Positions 1-8,771 of a stretch of 64,000 nucleotides of DNA are shown in pieces. The notes under the pieces were generated by a model, which worked only from the letters and a program-made list of their open reading frames with translations, was not told the DNA's origin and did no database searches. The stretch covers positions 4,993,501 through 5,057,500 of the forward strand of contig NZ_CP083951.1 in assembly GCF_006440675.2 (NCBI RefSeq). Direction: 5' to 3'. Made by a program: the position numbers and the translations under genes. Position 1 is the first letter of the stretch, and each line of letters begins with the position of its first letter. The stretch comes from Mesorhizobium sp. B2-8-5. GTDB taxonomy: Bacteria > Pseudomonadota > Alphaproteobacteria > Rhizobiales > Rhizobiaceae.

Positions 1-1
1 T

Positions 2-154
2 GCGGTCGCTGACTATCTGCTCGAGTCCAGGAAGGTAAACTTCCTCAACAAGGACATGCGGCTCAACGCCCTGATCTGGGCCGGCAGCACCCGCAACGGC
101 GAGCTCATCGAGAAACTGGAAGCGGCGATCCACGCGTTCTTCGAAGGCAAGTGA
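2..154 (+). CDS. C-terminal end of an unidentified protein (partial)
   Basis: The last 50 codons of a gene that begins before the window. The frame is open from the first bases to a TGA, and the peptide has normal composition, ending in an amphipathic helix rich in Glu, Lys and Ala (ELIEKLEAAIHAFFEGK). I do not recognise the family from this piece. It converges on the antiporter gene downstream, with a short palindromic repeat between them. Confidence 0.55.
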   Translation, partial: AVADYLLESRKVNFLNKDMRLNALIWAGSTRNGELIEKLEAAIHAFFEGK

Positions 155-184
155 GGACGAGGCGACGCCGAGGGAGCGAGTAAT

Positions 185-208
185 CCCCTCCCTGCGGGGG
201 AGATCGGC
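185..208. repeat. Short palindromic intergenic repeat
   Basis: An inverted repeat of the C-rich/G-rich type (CCCCTCCC...GGGGGAG followed by AGATC). It is one of about nine copies in the window that share the core CTCCCCC...GGGGGAGAT, consistent with the dispersed palindromic elements common in rhizobial genomes. It may also act as a hairpin between the two converging genes. Confidence 0.5.
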
Positions 209-211
209 CAA

Positions 212-2503
212 TCACCCTGCCCCAGTCCCCGTGCGTACGGCCTCGCGGTCGCTCTCGTCGCGTTTCACCCGCTCGTCGGAGATCAGCACCACCGGGCATG
301 GGCCGCGGCGCAGGACGGCCGTCGTCGTCTCGCCGAAAATCAGCTCCTCGCCCTGGCGCCGCGCCACGCCCATGACGATCAACGCCACGCTGCGGCCGGC
401 CTGGCGGGCGATGGCATCGGCGGCGGCGGCCCGCGAGCGGATTGCCGTCTCGATCTCGACGCCGTAGCGGTCGGCAAGGGCCACGATGTCCTTCAACACC
501 GCTTCTCGGCGGCGATGCGAGACCGTGTCGCGCGGCTCGTCGCGGCCGACCCTGGCGACATAGAGCATCTTGACCGGCGCGCCGGTGACGGCGGCGATGG
601 CCAAAGCCAGTTCGGCGCCTCGGCGCGCAACCGCCGTGCCGTTGACAGGCACCAGTATCTTGCCGGATCCCGGGCCGAGCCGAGGCATCTGGCGGCCAGC
701 GGCCGCCGGCTTCAACACCAGGCAGAGCGGCCCGTCAAATGCGCCGGCGACTTCATTCAGCCGATGCGAGAAGCCGCCCTTGGGGGTGACCGCGCGGCCG
801 AGGCCGACGAGCAGCATGCCGTAGCCCTTGCGCGCCTCCTTGGCGACCGCCTCGGCCGAAAGCACCTCGTGCTGGCGGCGGGTGACCGGCGCTTCGCGCG
901 CCGGCGTCTCGTCGCCCTTTTTCGCCGCCTCGCGGCTGTCCTCCGCACCCTTCTCGATCTCCTCCAGATGCAGCCCCTCGGTCGGCTCGGCATCGATCTC
1001 GCCGCTGGAATGCAGCACCGTCGTCGGCTTGCCGGCGCCGATGACGCCGGCAAGATAGGCGGCGAAGCGGCCGACGACGCCCTCGTCGACCACCACCAGA
1101 AGCCGCTCCAGACCGGCGACGAATCCGCGCTGGTCGACCTCCTCGCGCTCCAGCCGCTTCTTTTCCTTCTCGCCGATCGGCAGGCGACGCAACGCCCAGC
1201 GCAAGGTCGGCGGCATGATCAAAGTGGTGATGACCGCCATGGTGACGATCATGGTGAAGAGGTTATGCGAAAGTACGCCCATCGACAGGCCGATCGAAGC
1301 GACGATGACCTCCGTGGAACCTCGCGCATTCATGCCGCAGCCGACAGCGATGCCTTCGGCGCGGCTCATGCCGGCGACTTCCGCGCCAATGAAGGCGCCG
1401 CCGAACTTGCCGATCGAGGCGATCACCACCAGCGCCACGGTGAGTAGCGCGAGCTGCGGATCGATAAGCACGGTGAGATCGGCCGACAGGCCGGCGACGC
1501 CGAAGAAGACCGGCATGAACAGCGCGGTGATGATGCCGCGCAACTGCCCTTCGATGTGGCGCGACAAGATGGGCGACTCGCCCACCAAAATGCCGGCGAC
1601 GAAGGCGCCGAGCACGGTGTGCACGCCGATCAGGTCGGTGATCAAAGCCATGGCGCCCATGATGGCGAGGATGACGGTGACGACCGCGTATTCCGAGCGG
1701 AAAGTATCGTTTGTCCAGCGGATGGCGTCGAAGACGATGCGGCGCCCTAGCGTGAAGGAAAACGCCATGAAGGCGGCGACGCCGGCGATGGTGAAGGCCA
1801 GGCTGCCGATCTCGATGCGCCCCTTGGTGGCGATGCCGATGGTGATGGCGATGATCACCCAGCCGATCGTGTCCTCGATGATGGCCGAGGAGACGATGAT
1901 CTGGCCGAGGTCGCGGCGCATGAAGTTCATGTCGCGCACCACCATGGCGACGATCTTGACCGAGGATATGGAGAGCGCGGTGCCGAGGAACAGCCCGGCG
2001 ACGATGCGCTCGCTGCCGGCGGCAAGCAGCGTGGCCGGCATGAACTGGGCGGCGACGAAGCCGAGCGCGAAAGGCATGGCCACGCCCGCGGCCGAGATGG
2101 AAAAGCAGGCGCGGCCGACGCGGCGCACCAACCTCAAATCGGTCTCCATGCCGGTGAGCAGGAGCAGCATCAAGACGCCGAGTTGGGCGATGGCGTTGAT
2201 CATCGACTTTTGCGAGGCGTCACCGGCAAAGACCAGCCGCTCGGCCGCCGGCCAGACCCAGCCAAGCAGCGAAGGCCCAAGCAGGATGCCGCCGATCAGC
2301 TGTCCCATCACCGCCGGCTGGCCCAGTATTTCCAGAACCTCGCCGATGCCGCGACCGACGACAAGGAGCAGGATGAGTTCGGCGACGAAAATGCCTTCCG
2401 AGGACATGCCGGTCTTCTCGGCGGCGAAGGCGACGACGGGCATCAGCAGAAGCGCAGCGGCGGCTAACACGACCGACCGGCGCCGATTGAGTATTTTGGA
2501 CAA
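212..2503 (-). CDS. CPA2-type cation:proton antiporter with C-terminal UspA domain
   Basis: Predicted inner-membrane monovalent cation/H+ exchanger of 763 residues. A leader-like hydrophobic segment (residues 8-25) ends in AFA, followed by about 12 membrane segments of the Na+/H+ exchanger fold, with typical stretches such as GQPAVMGQLIGGILLGPSLL near the start and GCGMNARGSTEVIVASIGL late in the domain. A hydrophilic linker of about 100 residues rich in Glu and Lys leads to a universal-stress-protein fold, seen from KILVPVNGT and closing with IVMGVARR...PVVLISDE. The start is taken as TTG because GGGGAG sits 7 bases before it; the frame stays open further upstream but without a ribosome site. 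UspA domains often bind nucleotide, so transport may be gated by ATP or stress (inference). Confidence 0.85.
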   Translation of the reverse strand: MSKILNRRRSVVLAAAALLLMPVVAFAAEKTGMSSEGIFVAELILLLVVGRGIGEVLEILGQPAVMGQLIGGILLGPSLLGWVWPAAERLVFAGDASQKSMINAIAQLGVLMLLLLTGMETDLRLVRRVGRACFSISAAGVAMPFALGFVAAQFMPATLLAAGSERIVAGLFLGTALSISSVKIVAMVVRDMNFMRRDLGQIIVSSAIIEDTIGWVIIAITIGIATKGRIEIGSLAFTIAGVAAFMAFSFTLGRRIVFDAIRWTNDTFRSEYAVVTVILAIMGAMALITDLIGVHTVLGAFVAGILVGESPILSRHIEGQLRGIITALFMPVFFGVAGLSADLTVLIDPQLALLTVALVVIASIGKFGGAFIGAEVAGMSRAEGIAVGCGMNARGSTEVIVASIGLSMGVLSHNLFTMIVTMAVITTLIMPPTLRWALRRLPIGEKEKKRLEREEVDQRGFVAGLERLLVVVDEGVVGRFAAYLAGVIGAGKPTTVLHSSGEIDAEPTEGLHLEEIEKGAEDSREAAKKGDETPAREAPVTRRQHEVLSAEAVAKEARKGYGMLLVGLGRAVTPKGGFSHRLNEVAGAFDGPLCLVLKPAAAGRQMPRLGPGSGKILVPVNGTAVARRGAELALAIAAVTGAPVKMLYVARVGRDEPRDTVSHRRREAVLKDIVALADRYGVEIETAIRSRAAAADAIARQAGRSVALIVMGVARRQGEELIFGETTTAVLRRGPCPVVLISDERVKRDESDREAVRTGTGAG

Positions 2504-2570
2504 GCTGTCTCCCCTCGATTTCGCGTCATAACGGTTTGGCCGGTGGTTCGGTTGCACGGCGTCGGAGCTG

Positions 2571-2737
2571 CCAATCTCCCCCCTCGTGGGGGAGATGTCC
2601 GGCAGGACAGAGGGGGGCGCGAAGGAACGCGGCTTCACAGCCAGAAGCGTTAACATCTGCAGGTCCGGCGTGCGACATGCAGCAAGACGGCGCCCCTCTG
2701 CCCTCCACAAGGGGGGAGATCAGCAGTTCGGGCGCCG
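2571..2737. repeat. Cluster of two palindromic repeat units
   Basis: The 2504-2834 gap holds no gene. It carries two related G/C-rich palindromes: one near 2573-2596 with arms AATCTCCCCC/GGGGGAGAT followed by a GTCCGGCAGGAC hairpin, and one near 2697-2737 ending GGGGGGAGATCAGCAGTTCG. The same cores recur near 20.87, 33.09 and 49.87 kb. This marks dispersed repeats rather than a promoter. Confidence 0.6.
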
Positions 2738-2834
2738 TTTCCTACAATTCTATTCAAATGCCGCCGCCGATCTTTGCTTCCCGGTAAAGCGACTCGGCGA
2801 TGGTCGCGCCGTGGCGGGCAATAAGGAGAAGCTA

Positions 2835-3041
2835 ATGAAAAGCGACTTTGCCGCCGCCCACCTGCACCTTGACCGGGCCTGCCATTACCTGCGTGGCGAC
2901 GATGAAACGAGCCGCGCGGCGCTTGCGGCGCTCGACCTTGTGATCGAGGCGGTGGCAGCAGCCCAGCATGCCAGGCCGATAGCCGATGTGCTGCCCTTTC
3001 CGCGGCGCGCGAATGGTGGTCTTCCCCCGCTTGCATCCTGA
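2835..3041 (+). CDS. Small conserved-looking protein, 68 aa
   Basis: A 68-residue protein beginning MKSDFAAAHLHLDRACHYL with AAGGAG 6-7 bases upstream. It is mostly alpha-helical by composition (a repeated Leu/Ala pattern over residues 5-45) and ends in a basic, proline-rich tail. No signal peptide or membrane segment. I do not recognise the family. It lies just upstream of the stress-type promoter of the DUF2270 gene but ends before it, so the two are probably separate transcripts. Confidence 0.6.
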   Translation: MKSDFAAAHLHLDRACHYLRGDDETSRAALAALDLVIEAVAAAQHARPIADVLPFPRRANGGLPPLAS

Positions 3042-3061
3042 CTTATCCGCCTGAAAAGGCG

Positions 3062-3086
3062 GGAACATTCTGGCCGGCCGCACGTT
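3062..3086 (+). promoter_or_regulatory. EcfG-type (general stress) promoter
   Basis: GGAAC at 3062-3066, a 16-base spacer, then CGTT at 3083-3086. This exactly matches the known consensus for the alphaproteobacterial general-stress sigma factor EcfG (GGAAC-N16/17-CGTT). It is about 70 bases before the DUF2270 start codon. Confidence 0.7.
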
Positions 3087-3156
3087 ATGAGGATTGGGTA
3101 TGGCCGGCCGATCTCGGGCCGGCCGGCCATGGCGGCGGGAGGCGCATGGCAGAGGG

Positions 3157-3933
3157 ATGTCCCAGACAAGGGCCGCAAAACCAACCGACGCGGCTTGGCC
3201 GACAGAGGCGGCCGCGCCAGCAAAATCAACCGAAGCGGCCGCGCCGCCGCGCGCTTCCGATACGCTGGCGCTGAAGCTTAGTTCTCCCGAATTCACCACG
3301 ACGCTGTCGCATTTCCATCGCGCCGAGATCGCGCGCATGGCGGGCTGGCGCGACCGGCTCGACCGCACCAGCAACTGGGCGATCACCGTGGTGGCGGCGA
3401 TGCTGTCGGTGTCGCTGTCGACGCCCAGCGCGCATCACGGCGTGCTTTTGTTCGCCATGCTTTTGATCACCCTGCTTTTGTGGATCGAGGCGCGGCGCTA
3501 CCGCTTTTTCGACGTCTACCGCGCCCGCGTGCGGCAGTTCGAGCGCTATTACTTCGCCCAGATCTTTTCGCCGCAGCCCGACTATGCCTCCAATTGGCTC
3601 GCCATCCTCGGCGAAGGCCTGCGCTCGCCGCGTTTCCTGATCTCGCAGCGCGCGGCGCTGATCAGGCGGCTGCGCCGCAACTACATCTTCATGTACACGA
3701 TCCTGCTGCTAGCCTGGATCCTGAAGATCACCACGCCGAGCCTGTCGCGCGAAGGCTCTCCGATCGGCTTCGGTGCCTCGCTCGTGGACACGTTCCGGGT
3801 AGCGACACTGGGCCCCATCCCTGGCGTCGTCGTCGTGTGCGGGGTGGCCGCCTGCTATCTCGCGCTGCTTGCCGCCGCGTTCCTGGTCCGCGCCGATGAC
3901 GGCGAGCTGTCCTTCGGCGACGTGCATGTGTGA
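3157..3933 (+). CDS. DUF2270 integral membrane protein
   Basis: A 258-residue membrane protein of the DUF2270 family, whose function is unknown. After an Ala/Pro-rich leader of about 35 residues comes a conserved cytoplasmic stretch (FHRAEIARMAGWRDRLDRTS), then paired membrane helices (NWAITVVAAMLSVSLS and GVLLFAMLLITLLLW), an arginine-rich loop (RRYRFFDVYRARVRQFERYY) and further helices near residues 175-195 and 220-245. The ATG at 3157 is chosen because AGAGGG lies just ahead; an ATG at 3094 is in frame but sits closer to the promoter and lacks a site. The upstream GGAAC-N16-CGTT promoter suggests induction in the general stress response. Confidence 0.8.
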   Translation: MSQTRAAKPTDAAWPTEAAAPAKSTEAAAPPRASDTLALKLSSPEFTTTLSHFHRAEIARMAGWRDRLDRTSNWAITVVAAMLSVSLSTPSAHHGVLLFAMLLITLLLWIEARRYRFFDVYRARVRQFERYYFAQIFSPQPDYASNWLAILGEGLRSPRFLISQRAALIRRLRRNYIFMYTILLLAWILKITTPSLSREGSPIGFGASLVDTFRVATLGPIPGVVVVCGVAACYLALLAAAFLVRADDGELSFGDVHV

Positions 3934-3985
3934 AACAGCGGCGCGCCAAGGATTTCAGCCATGCTTGCTGGAGCGTGCCGCGCGA

Positions 3986-5371
3986 TCACAATCCCGGCGG
4001 CCTGACAAAGCCGTCGGTCAGGCGCGACAGCGCCTTGGCGGCCGCCAGCAGCTTCATGTCCGAATGGCGGCGGCCGACGAGCTGGGCGCCGATCGGCAGG
4101 CCTTCTCGGTCGAGGCCGATCGGAATGACGACGGCCGGATGACCTGTCAGGTTGAAGCGACAGGCGTGGCTGAGCGCGCTCCAATAGGGCGTCTCGACAC
4201 CATCGACCGGAATCGGCATTCCCATCTCCCGGTGGCGAAAAGCAGTGCACATCATCGCCGGACAGACGAGCACGTCCCAATCGCCGAACAAGCGCTCCCA
4301 CGCGTAGATGAATTCGTCCCTCTGATTGAGCGCCTCGAGATAGGTCGACAGCGTGGGCGAGTTTTCCAGCGGCGGCTGGAAGGCCTGCGAATACCAGGTG
4401 ATGAAGTCCGAAAACAGCGCCCGCTCGGCGGCGAAATCATGTGACGGCAGGGCCTGACCGACCCGTGCGCCGCTGGCGTCGATCGCGCTGGCAAGACCGG
4501 CAATCGCATCGGCGATATCGCGAGCGGTCGGCACGCCGGGGAATTCCGGCGCGAAGGCTATGCGCAGCCGGTCGAGCGGCGGCTCCGGCTCCTCGTCCGT
4601 CGCCACCGGCGGCACTTCGGTGTCGAGGCCGTCGGCGCCGGCGATAACGCGGTGGGCAAGGATGAGGTCGTCGACGCCACGTGCAAGGGGCCCTATGTCG
4701 AACAGCAATCGGAAGCTGCGCGGTATGTCGGGGGGATCTGCATAGCTGCCGGTGATCGGCACAGTTGCCTGCGTCGGCTTGAAGCCATAGACGCCGCACA
4801 GATGCGCCGGCACGCGGATCGAGCCGCCGGCGTCGCTGCCGATCTCCAGCGGAGCGAGCCCCGCGGCTACCGCTGCCGCCGCGCCGCCACTGGAACCACC
4901 CGGCGTGCGCGTGACATCCCAGGGGTTGCCCGTGCGGCCGAAGATCGGGTTAACGGTCTGCAGGTCGCGCAGTCTCGGCGGCACATTAGTCTTGCCGATG
5001 ATGATGGCGCCGGCCTTGCGCAGGCGCGCGGCAATGGTGCTGTCAACCGTCGGTACATGGTCGGCCCAGGCCCTCAGGCCGATCGTGGTGCGCATGCCGG
5101 CGGTGGCGTGGCCGTCCTTTAGCGTAATCGGCACGCCGTGCAGCGGCCCGACGGTCTTGCCGCGCGCAATGGCTTCGTCGGCTGCCCTGGCGCCGTCGCG
5201 CGCGGCCTTCTCGTCGAGGGTGATAATGGCATTGAGGAGCGGATTGACGGCGGCGATCCGCTCCAGCTGCGCCTCCATCGCCTCGCTTGCGCTCACGCTC
5301 CGCTCGCGGATCGCCGCCGCCAGTTGGGTGGCGGTCAGGAAGGTGGTGTCGGTGGCAAGAGTGGCGGTCAT
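3986..5371 (-). CDS. Amidase of the amidase-signature family
   Basis: A cytoplasmic amide hydrolase of 461 residues, the usual length for the family. The amidase signature is clear: the catalytic Lys in ITLKDGHATAGM (about residue 85), the Gly/Ser-rich GGSSGGAAAAVAAGL with the cis-serine, and GSDAGGSIRVPAHLCGVYGFKP with the nucleophilic serine. The C-terminal NLTGHPAVVIPIGLDREGLPIGAQLVG block is also typical. The start has GGGAGAA upstream. The substrate cannot be read from sequence; relatives include aryl and aliphatic amidases and Glu-tRNA amidotransferase A, but no gatB/gatC neighbours are present, so the tRNA role is unlikely. Confidence 0.9.
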   Translation of the reverse strand: MTATLATDTTFLTATQLAAAIRERSVSASEAMEAQLERIAAVNPLLNAIITLDEKAARDGARAADEAIARGKTVGPLHGVPITLKDGHATAGMRTTIGLRAWADHVPTVDSTIAARLRKAGAIIIGKTNVPPRLRDLQTVNPIFGRTGNPWDVTRTPGGSSGGAAAAVAAGLAPLEIGSDAGGSIRVPAHLCGVYGFKPTQATVPITGSYADPPDIPRSFRLLFDIGPLARGVDDLILAHRVIAGADGLDTEVPPVATDEEPEPPLDRLRIAFAPEFPGVPTARDIADAIAGLASAIDASGARVGQALPSHDFAAERALFSDFITWYSQAFQPPLENSPTLSTYLEALNQRDEFIYAWERLFGDWDVLVCPAMMCTAFRHREMGMPIPVDGVETPYWSALSHACRFNLTGHPAVVIPIGLDREGLPIGAQLVGRRHSDMKLLAAAKALSRLTDGFVRPPGL

Positions 5372-5464
5372 GTGAATGTTCTCCCTGTGTTGGGGGAGTA
5401 AGGCAGCAGGAAGCGATAGCCTGCAGATTTCCCTGCTGCCCCAGTCCCTCAACCCCTTACCGTC

Positions 5465-5914
5465 TCACTGCCCGCCCATCTCCTTCTTGAACTGCTCGAA
5501 GTCGACCTGCATGCCGTTGAAGATGGTGCTCCAGTGGCGGGTCAGAGCCGCCATGGCGACGGCTTCCTGGATCTCCTCGTCGGTGGCGCCGGCGCGCTTG
5601 GCGTCCTGCGTGTCCGACCAGATGCAGTAGCTGCAGGGAATCTGCGCCGCGACCGCCAGCGAGATCAGCGACTTGACCTTCGGCGGCAGCGCCGTCTTGT
5701 CGCTGAGCTCGATGGCCTTGACCTCGGCCCATGCGCCGGGCAGACCGGCTTTCGGGAACTGTTTCACGAAGCTCGGCACGCCGCCCATCGTCGACTGGAT
5801 GTCCGTCAGCGTCGCATCGTAATCGTCGGCATTGGCAAGCAACGGCGTCGCGAGCATGGCAAGCGAGCCCAGAACGACGGCGCGGCTCAATCTGACTGCG
5901 AGAAAGGCAAACAT
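5465..5914 (-). CDS. Exported carboxymuconolactone decarboxylase/AhpD-like protein
   Basis: A 149-residue protein with a signal peptide (residues 1-26, ending LLANA) followed by an AhpD-like helical fold. The CxxC pair is present (IPCSYCIWSD), but the histidine normally four residues after the second Cys is Asp, so classic peroxidase-reductase chemistry may be changed. Start chosen for the strong AAGGAGG. A probable ECF-type promoter lies just upstream and an ECF sigma gene with an NTF2-like tail is the next gene back on the same strand. Known ECF41 sigma factors are linked to exactly this family (carboxymuconolactone decarboxylases, oxidoreductases, epimerases), so it is probably the sigma factor's target. 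Confidence 0.75.
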   Translation of the reverse strand: MFAFLAVRLSRAVVLGSLAMLATPLLANADDYDATLTDIQSTMGGVPSFVKQFPKAGLPGAWAEVKAIELSDKTALPPKVKSLISLAVAAQIPCSYCIWSDTQDAKRAGATDEEIQEAVAMAALTRHWSTIFNGMQVDFEQFKKEMGGQ

Positions 5915-5937
5915 CGGAATTCCTCCTTGCTGTGGTT

Positions 5938-5964
5938 GACGCGCCGGCAATCGGCCGCGTGACC
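5938..5964 (-). promoter_or_regulatory. Candidate ECF sigma promoter (GGTCAC-N17-CGTC)
   Basis: On the minus strand GGTCAC, 17 bases, then CGTC, placed so that transcription would start roughly 15 bases before the start codon of the AhpD-like gene, just ahead of its ribosome site. The elements resemble the TGTCACA...CGTC pattern reported for ECF41-type promoters. The link to the neighbouring sigma gene is inference. Confidence 0.4.
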
Positions 5965-5990
5965 TAGACAGGATGATGGGGCGGATCGAA

Positions 5991-6013
5991 AAGTTCGCTG
6001 GGCCGGCGAACTT
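5991..6013 (-). terminator. Rho-independent terminator of the ECF sigma gene
   Basis: Arms AAGTTCGC and GCGAACTT with a 7-base loop; on the minus strand the right arm runs into TTTTCG. It starts 11 bases after the sigma gene stop codon, so it probably separates that transcript from the AhpD-like gene. Confidence 0.6.
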
Positions 6014-6023
6014 CACGAAGATG

Positions 6024-6989
6024 TCATTCCTCGAGGCGCGGCGGCCGTTCGCAGGTGTGGACGCGCATCATGCGCACCTGGCGCTCGCCGTGGATCAAAA
6101 CGATGGCGAAGCTTGGCGGGCAATGGAACGGGTTCTCGGGTGGGTTGACGAAATCGCCCTCGAGCACGGTGACGTTGGCGCTGACCAGCGCCCGCACCGG
6201 CTCATGGCGAACCCCGGCGCCGACATCCTCGTCGATGGCCTCGCCGAACAGATGGCGCCCAATGCCGCGCGGCCCGCCGGCGAAGGCGATGTCGAGCTCC
6301 TCGGCATAGTGGGAAAGCACACGCTCCTTGCCGCCGCGCTGCAGCGAGCGGTATTCCTCGGTGTAGAAAGCCAGCCGCTCCGCCACCAGCTTCTGATGCT
6401 CCCTGTCGGGCAGGCCGGCCGATGCAAGCAGCAGCTCCGAAAGCCTGATCTTGGCGTCAGCCAGCCGGCTGCGCACTGTGCCCACCGGCACGCCCAGAAC
6501 GGTCGATATCTCCTCGTAGCCCGGCGAGCTGCCGAAATAGCGCAGCATCACGGTAGCGCGTTGCATTTCCGGCAGATGCGCCAGCGCAGCCCACACCCAG
6601 TCGCGCAGGTCGCGGCTTTCGATGCGGCTCTCGATGCGTTCCTCGTCGGCAAGCTCGCGGAATGCGCGCTCGGTTTCGGCGGGTCCGGCACAGGGCCGGC
6701 GCCGTCGCAGCGCCATCAGGCAATGGTTCCTGAGAATCGAATGCAGCCAGCCGCCGACGGCGGCGGGATCGCGAAGGCCGTCCAGCCGGACGAGCGCGGT
6801 GAGGAACGTGTCGTGGACCGCGTCCTCGGCATCGCCGGTGTAGCCCAGCATCGACAGGGCCATGGCATGGAGTTGCGGACGGTAGCGCTCGAACAACAGG
6901 CCGAAACCGTTCGCCTCGCCGAAGCGCGCAGCCATCACCAGCGGCGCATCGGGCTGGCCTCGACCGCGATCAAAACTGGCTTGCCCCAT
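6024..6989 (-). CDS. ECF sigma factor with C-terminal NTF2/SnoaL-like domain
   Basis: A 321-residue extracytoplasmic-function sigma factor. Region 2 is visible around FGLLFERYRPQLHAMALSML and GDAEDAVHDTFLTAL; region 4 around LPEMQRATVMLRYFG and VPVGTVRSRLADAKIRL. After region 4 come about 130 extra residues with the look of an NTF2/SnoaL-like fold, as in sigma groups such as ECF41 and ECF56, where the tail acts as a built-in regulator in place of an anti-sigma factor. No anti-sigma gene is adjacent, which fits. The start at 6989 uses GGGGAT upstream; an in-frame ATG at 7013 is possible. The likely target is the AhpD-like gene downstream. Confidence 0.82.
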   Translation of the reverse strand: MGQASFDRGRGQPDAPLVMAARFGEANGFGLLFERYRPQLHAMALSMLGYTGDAEDAVHDTFLTALVRLDGLRDPAAVGGWLHSILRNHCLMALRRRRPCAGPAETERAFRELADEERIESRIESRDLRDWVWAALAHLPEMQRATVMLRYFGSSPGYEEISTVLGVPVGTVRSRLADAKIRLSELLLASAGLPDREHQKLVAERLAFYTEEYRSLQRGGKERVLSHYAEELDIAFAGGPRGIGRHLFGEAIDEDVGAGVRHEPVRALVSANVTVLEGDFVNPPENPFHCPPSFAIVLIHGERQVRMMRVHTCERPPRLEE

Positions 6990-7082
6990 GGCCTGATCCC
7001 CTTTCCTGATCATATCACAAGGGACAGGATGCGATGAGCGACCGGAAAGTTCGGATGCCTGTATTCATCGACCCGAACTCGT

Positions 7083-7685
7083 CTAATTCAGCGACAGCGC
7101 CGTCCGAAACTCCTGGGTCGAGTTGCGGCTGGGATAGGGTTCGTCCGGCACGGGAATGCCTAGATGGGCGCAAAGCGGCGCCCAGCCGTCGCCGAGCTTG
7201 TGGACCAGCAGACGTTCGGCCGGCACGGTATTCAGCACCGCCTCGACATTGTCCCGATAGATCGCGATCGCGTGGGCGCGATCCTGCGGGCGGCCGTCAA
7301 AAACCTGTTTCGAAACGAGCGAGACGCCGAGCGAGTCATGGTCCGTGCTGCCGGCGATGGCGGGCAGGAGCGTCTTTTCGAAACTCTCCCACCAGCTTTC
7401 GGGCGAGCGCCAGGTCAGGATGACGCGCGCCTGGGGATAGATTTCGATCAGCTCGCGCCAGTAATGCGCCGAGGGCCAGTCGACGCAGGATTTATAACCG
7501 GCAAAGAGCCTATCCCAGTCGGGCGCGGCGCCCTTGGCCAGCGCCCGCCAGAGCGCCTTCTGCTCCTCATGCGCCATCACCTCCGACATATGATGGCAAG
7601 GGCCGAAACCGAGCATGGTAAGCGCCTCACGCATCGAATCCGTCCCGGTCCGGCCAAAGCCGGTTCCAATCACCTTGAGCGACAT
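7083..7685 (-). CDS. Sulfotransferase-family protein
   Basis: A 200-residue protein with the P-loop-like 5'-PSB motif of sulfotransferases at its N-terminus (VIGTGFGRTGTDSMREAL) and the Trp-rich block VILTWRSPESWWESFEKTL that resembles the 3'-phosphate-binding region. Length and layout match the short 'sulfotransferase family' proteins found in many alphaproteobacteria. The usual donor is PAPS, but the acceptor is unknown, and transferase activity is not certain because these bacterial homologues are little studied. It lies 40 bases upstream of the end of a glyoxalase-fold gene on the same strand and may share its transcript. Confidence 0.8.
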   Translation of the reverse strand: MSLKVIGTGFGRTGTDSMREALTMLGFGPCHHMSEVMAHEEQKALWRALAKGAAPDWDRLFAGYKSCVDWPSAHYWRELIEIYPQARVILTWRSPESWWESFEKTLLPAIAGSTDHDSLGVSLVSKQVFDGRPQDRAHAIAIYRDNVEAVLNTVPAERLLVHKLGDGWAPLCAHLGIPVPDEPYPSRNSTQEFRTALSLN

Positions 7686-7725
7686 TTCCCCTCCTCCACT
7701 TCTCCACGTCTTCCAGCGGCTACGA

Positions 7726-8655
7726 TCAATCTCCCTGGACCACGAGCCGCAGGCGGTTGCCTTCCGGATCGGCGGTCGAGATAACGCGACCGTCCCTTTT
7801 CACCGGTATGTCGGCCGCTTCGAGCCTGCGCTCCACGGCGGCGAGCTCCTGCGCCGAGCCAAGCTCGATGGTGAAATGGTCGAGGCCGGCTGCACCCGGC
7901 GGCGGCTCGCGCAGCTCGTCGCGCGCCCAGATGTTGAAGGCCACCATATGGGCGCGGCGCTCCGTGCCGCAGTCGAACATGCCGAAGGTCCGGGACTGGA
8001 TATGCGGCCGGAAGCCGAGCACGCCGAGATAGAATTTCATCAGCATCTCGGGCGCGCGGGCGCGCAAATGGATGTGGCCGATAAAGGCATCCTGCGCCAT
8101 CCTCGGCTCGATATGGCCGGAGTTGCCGAGGTCGCGCAGCAGGCCCGACACGTCCAGCGGCTCGAGCCCCGAATGCGCGCTGCCGTCGGTGGCAATCAGC
8201 GTCACGCGGCCGTTGGGCGACATTTCGCGACGCAGCAAGCGCTCCGGCGTGTCGAAGCAGATCTCGATGCCGTTACCGGAGGGATCGGAGACATAGAGCG
8301 ATTCCGAAATCAGGTGATCCTGGGCGCTGGACCGTAAGCCAGATGCTTTGAGGCGGGCGGCTGTATGCGCGAGATCGCGGCGGCTGGTGATATGGATGGC
8401 GACGTGAAAGAGATCGCGCGACTTCTGCGGCAGTGGTGCCTCCGCTCCGGCATGGAGCACGATCAGCGTCCGGCCGCCGGCGCCAAGCTCCGCCATGGTG
8501 GCGTCCTCGCCAAGCAGCGCCAACCCGAGCGCGTCGCGCCAGACATTCAAGGCCGCCGGCATGTCGGTCACCCTGAGATGGACCGGCCCGAGCCGGGTCA
8601 CTGGAGACAGCAATCCTTCATCCATCGTCGTCTGTCCGATTGCGGCCAATGACAT
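7726..8655 (-). CDS. VOC-family protein, CatE/catechol-2,3-dioxygenase-like
   Basis: A 309-residue protein with two tandem vicinal-oxygen-chelate modules: the first from LGPVHLRVTDMPAALNVWRD to about residue 135 and the second from IGHIHLRARAPEMLMKFYLG to the end. Metal ligand positions are filled by His in VHLRV, IHLRA and GLDHFTIEL and by Glu in the closing modules. This layout matches CatE-type ring-cleavage dioxygenases, but substrate cannot be assigned. No good ribosome site is seen at the first ATG; an ATG ten codons later is possible. It is upstream of the sulfotransferase gene on the same strand. Confidence 0.8.
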   Translation of the reverse strand: MSLAAIGQTTMDEGLLSPVTRLGPVHLRVTDMPAALNVWRDALGLALLGEDATMAELGAGGRTLIVLHAGAEAPLPQKSRDLFHVAIHITSRRDLAHTAARLKASGLRSSAQDHLISESLYVSDPSGNGIEICFDTPERLLRREMSPNGRVTLIATDGSAHSGLEPLDVSGLLRDLGNSGHIEPRMAQDAFIGHIHLRARAPEMLMKFYLGVLGFRPHIQSRTFGMFDCGTERRAHMVAFNIWARDELREPPPGAAGLDHFTIELGSAQELAAVERRLEAADIPVKRDGRVISTADPEGNRLRLVVQGD

Positions 8656-8771
8656 ATTAGTTGTGAATGAAAAGCCTGTCGCGCTCCAAGTTCGGGTTGA
8701 CCCCTTCCCGGCGGGCAGCGACTATTGCGACGGCCGGTTTTTCTGGAATTGGTTCAGCAGGAGGAGATCGC

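Noticed and set aside
515..1447. Long open frame opposite the antiporter gene
   Set aside because: It is a complementary-strand shadow of a GC-rich gene: arginine/histidine-heavy composition, no ribosome site, and full overlap with a recognisable transporter.
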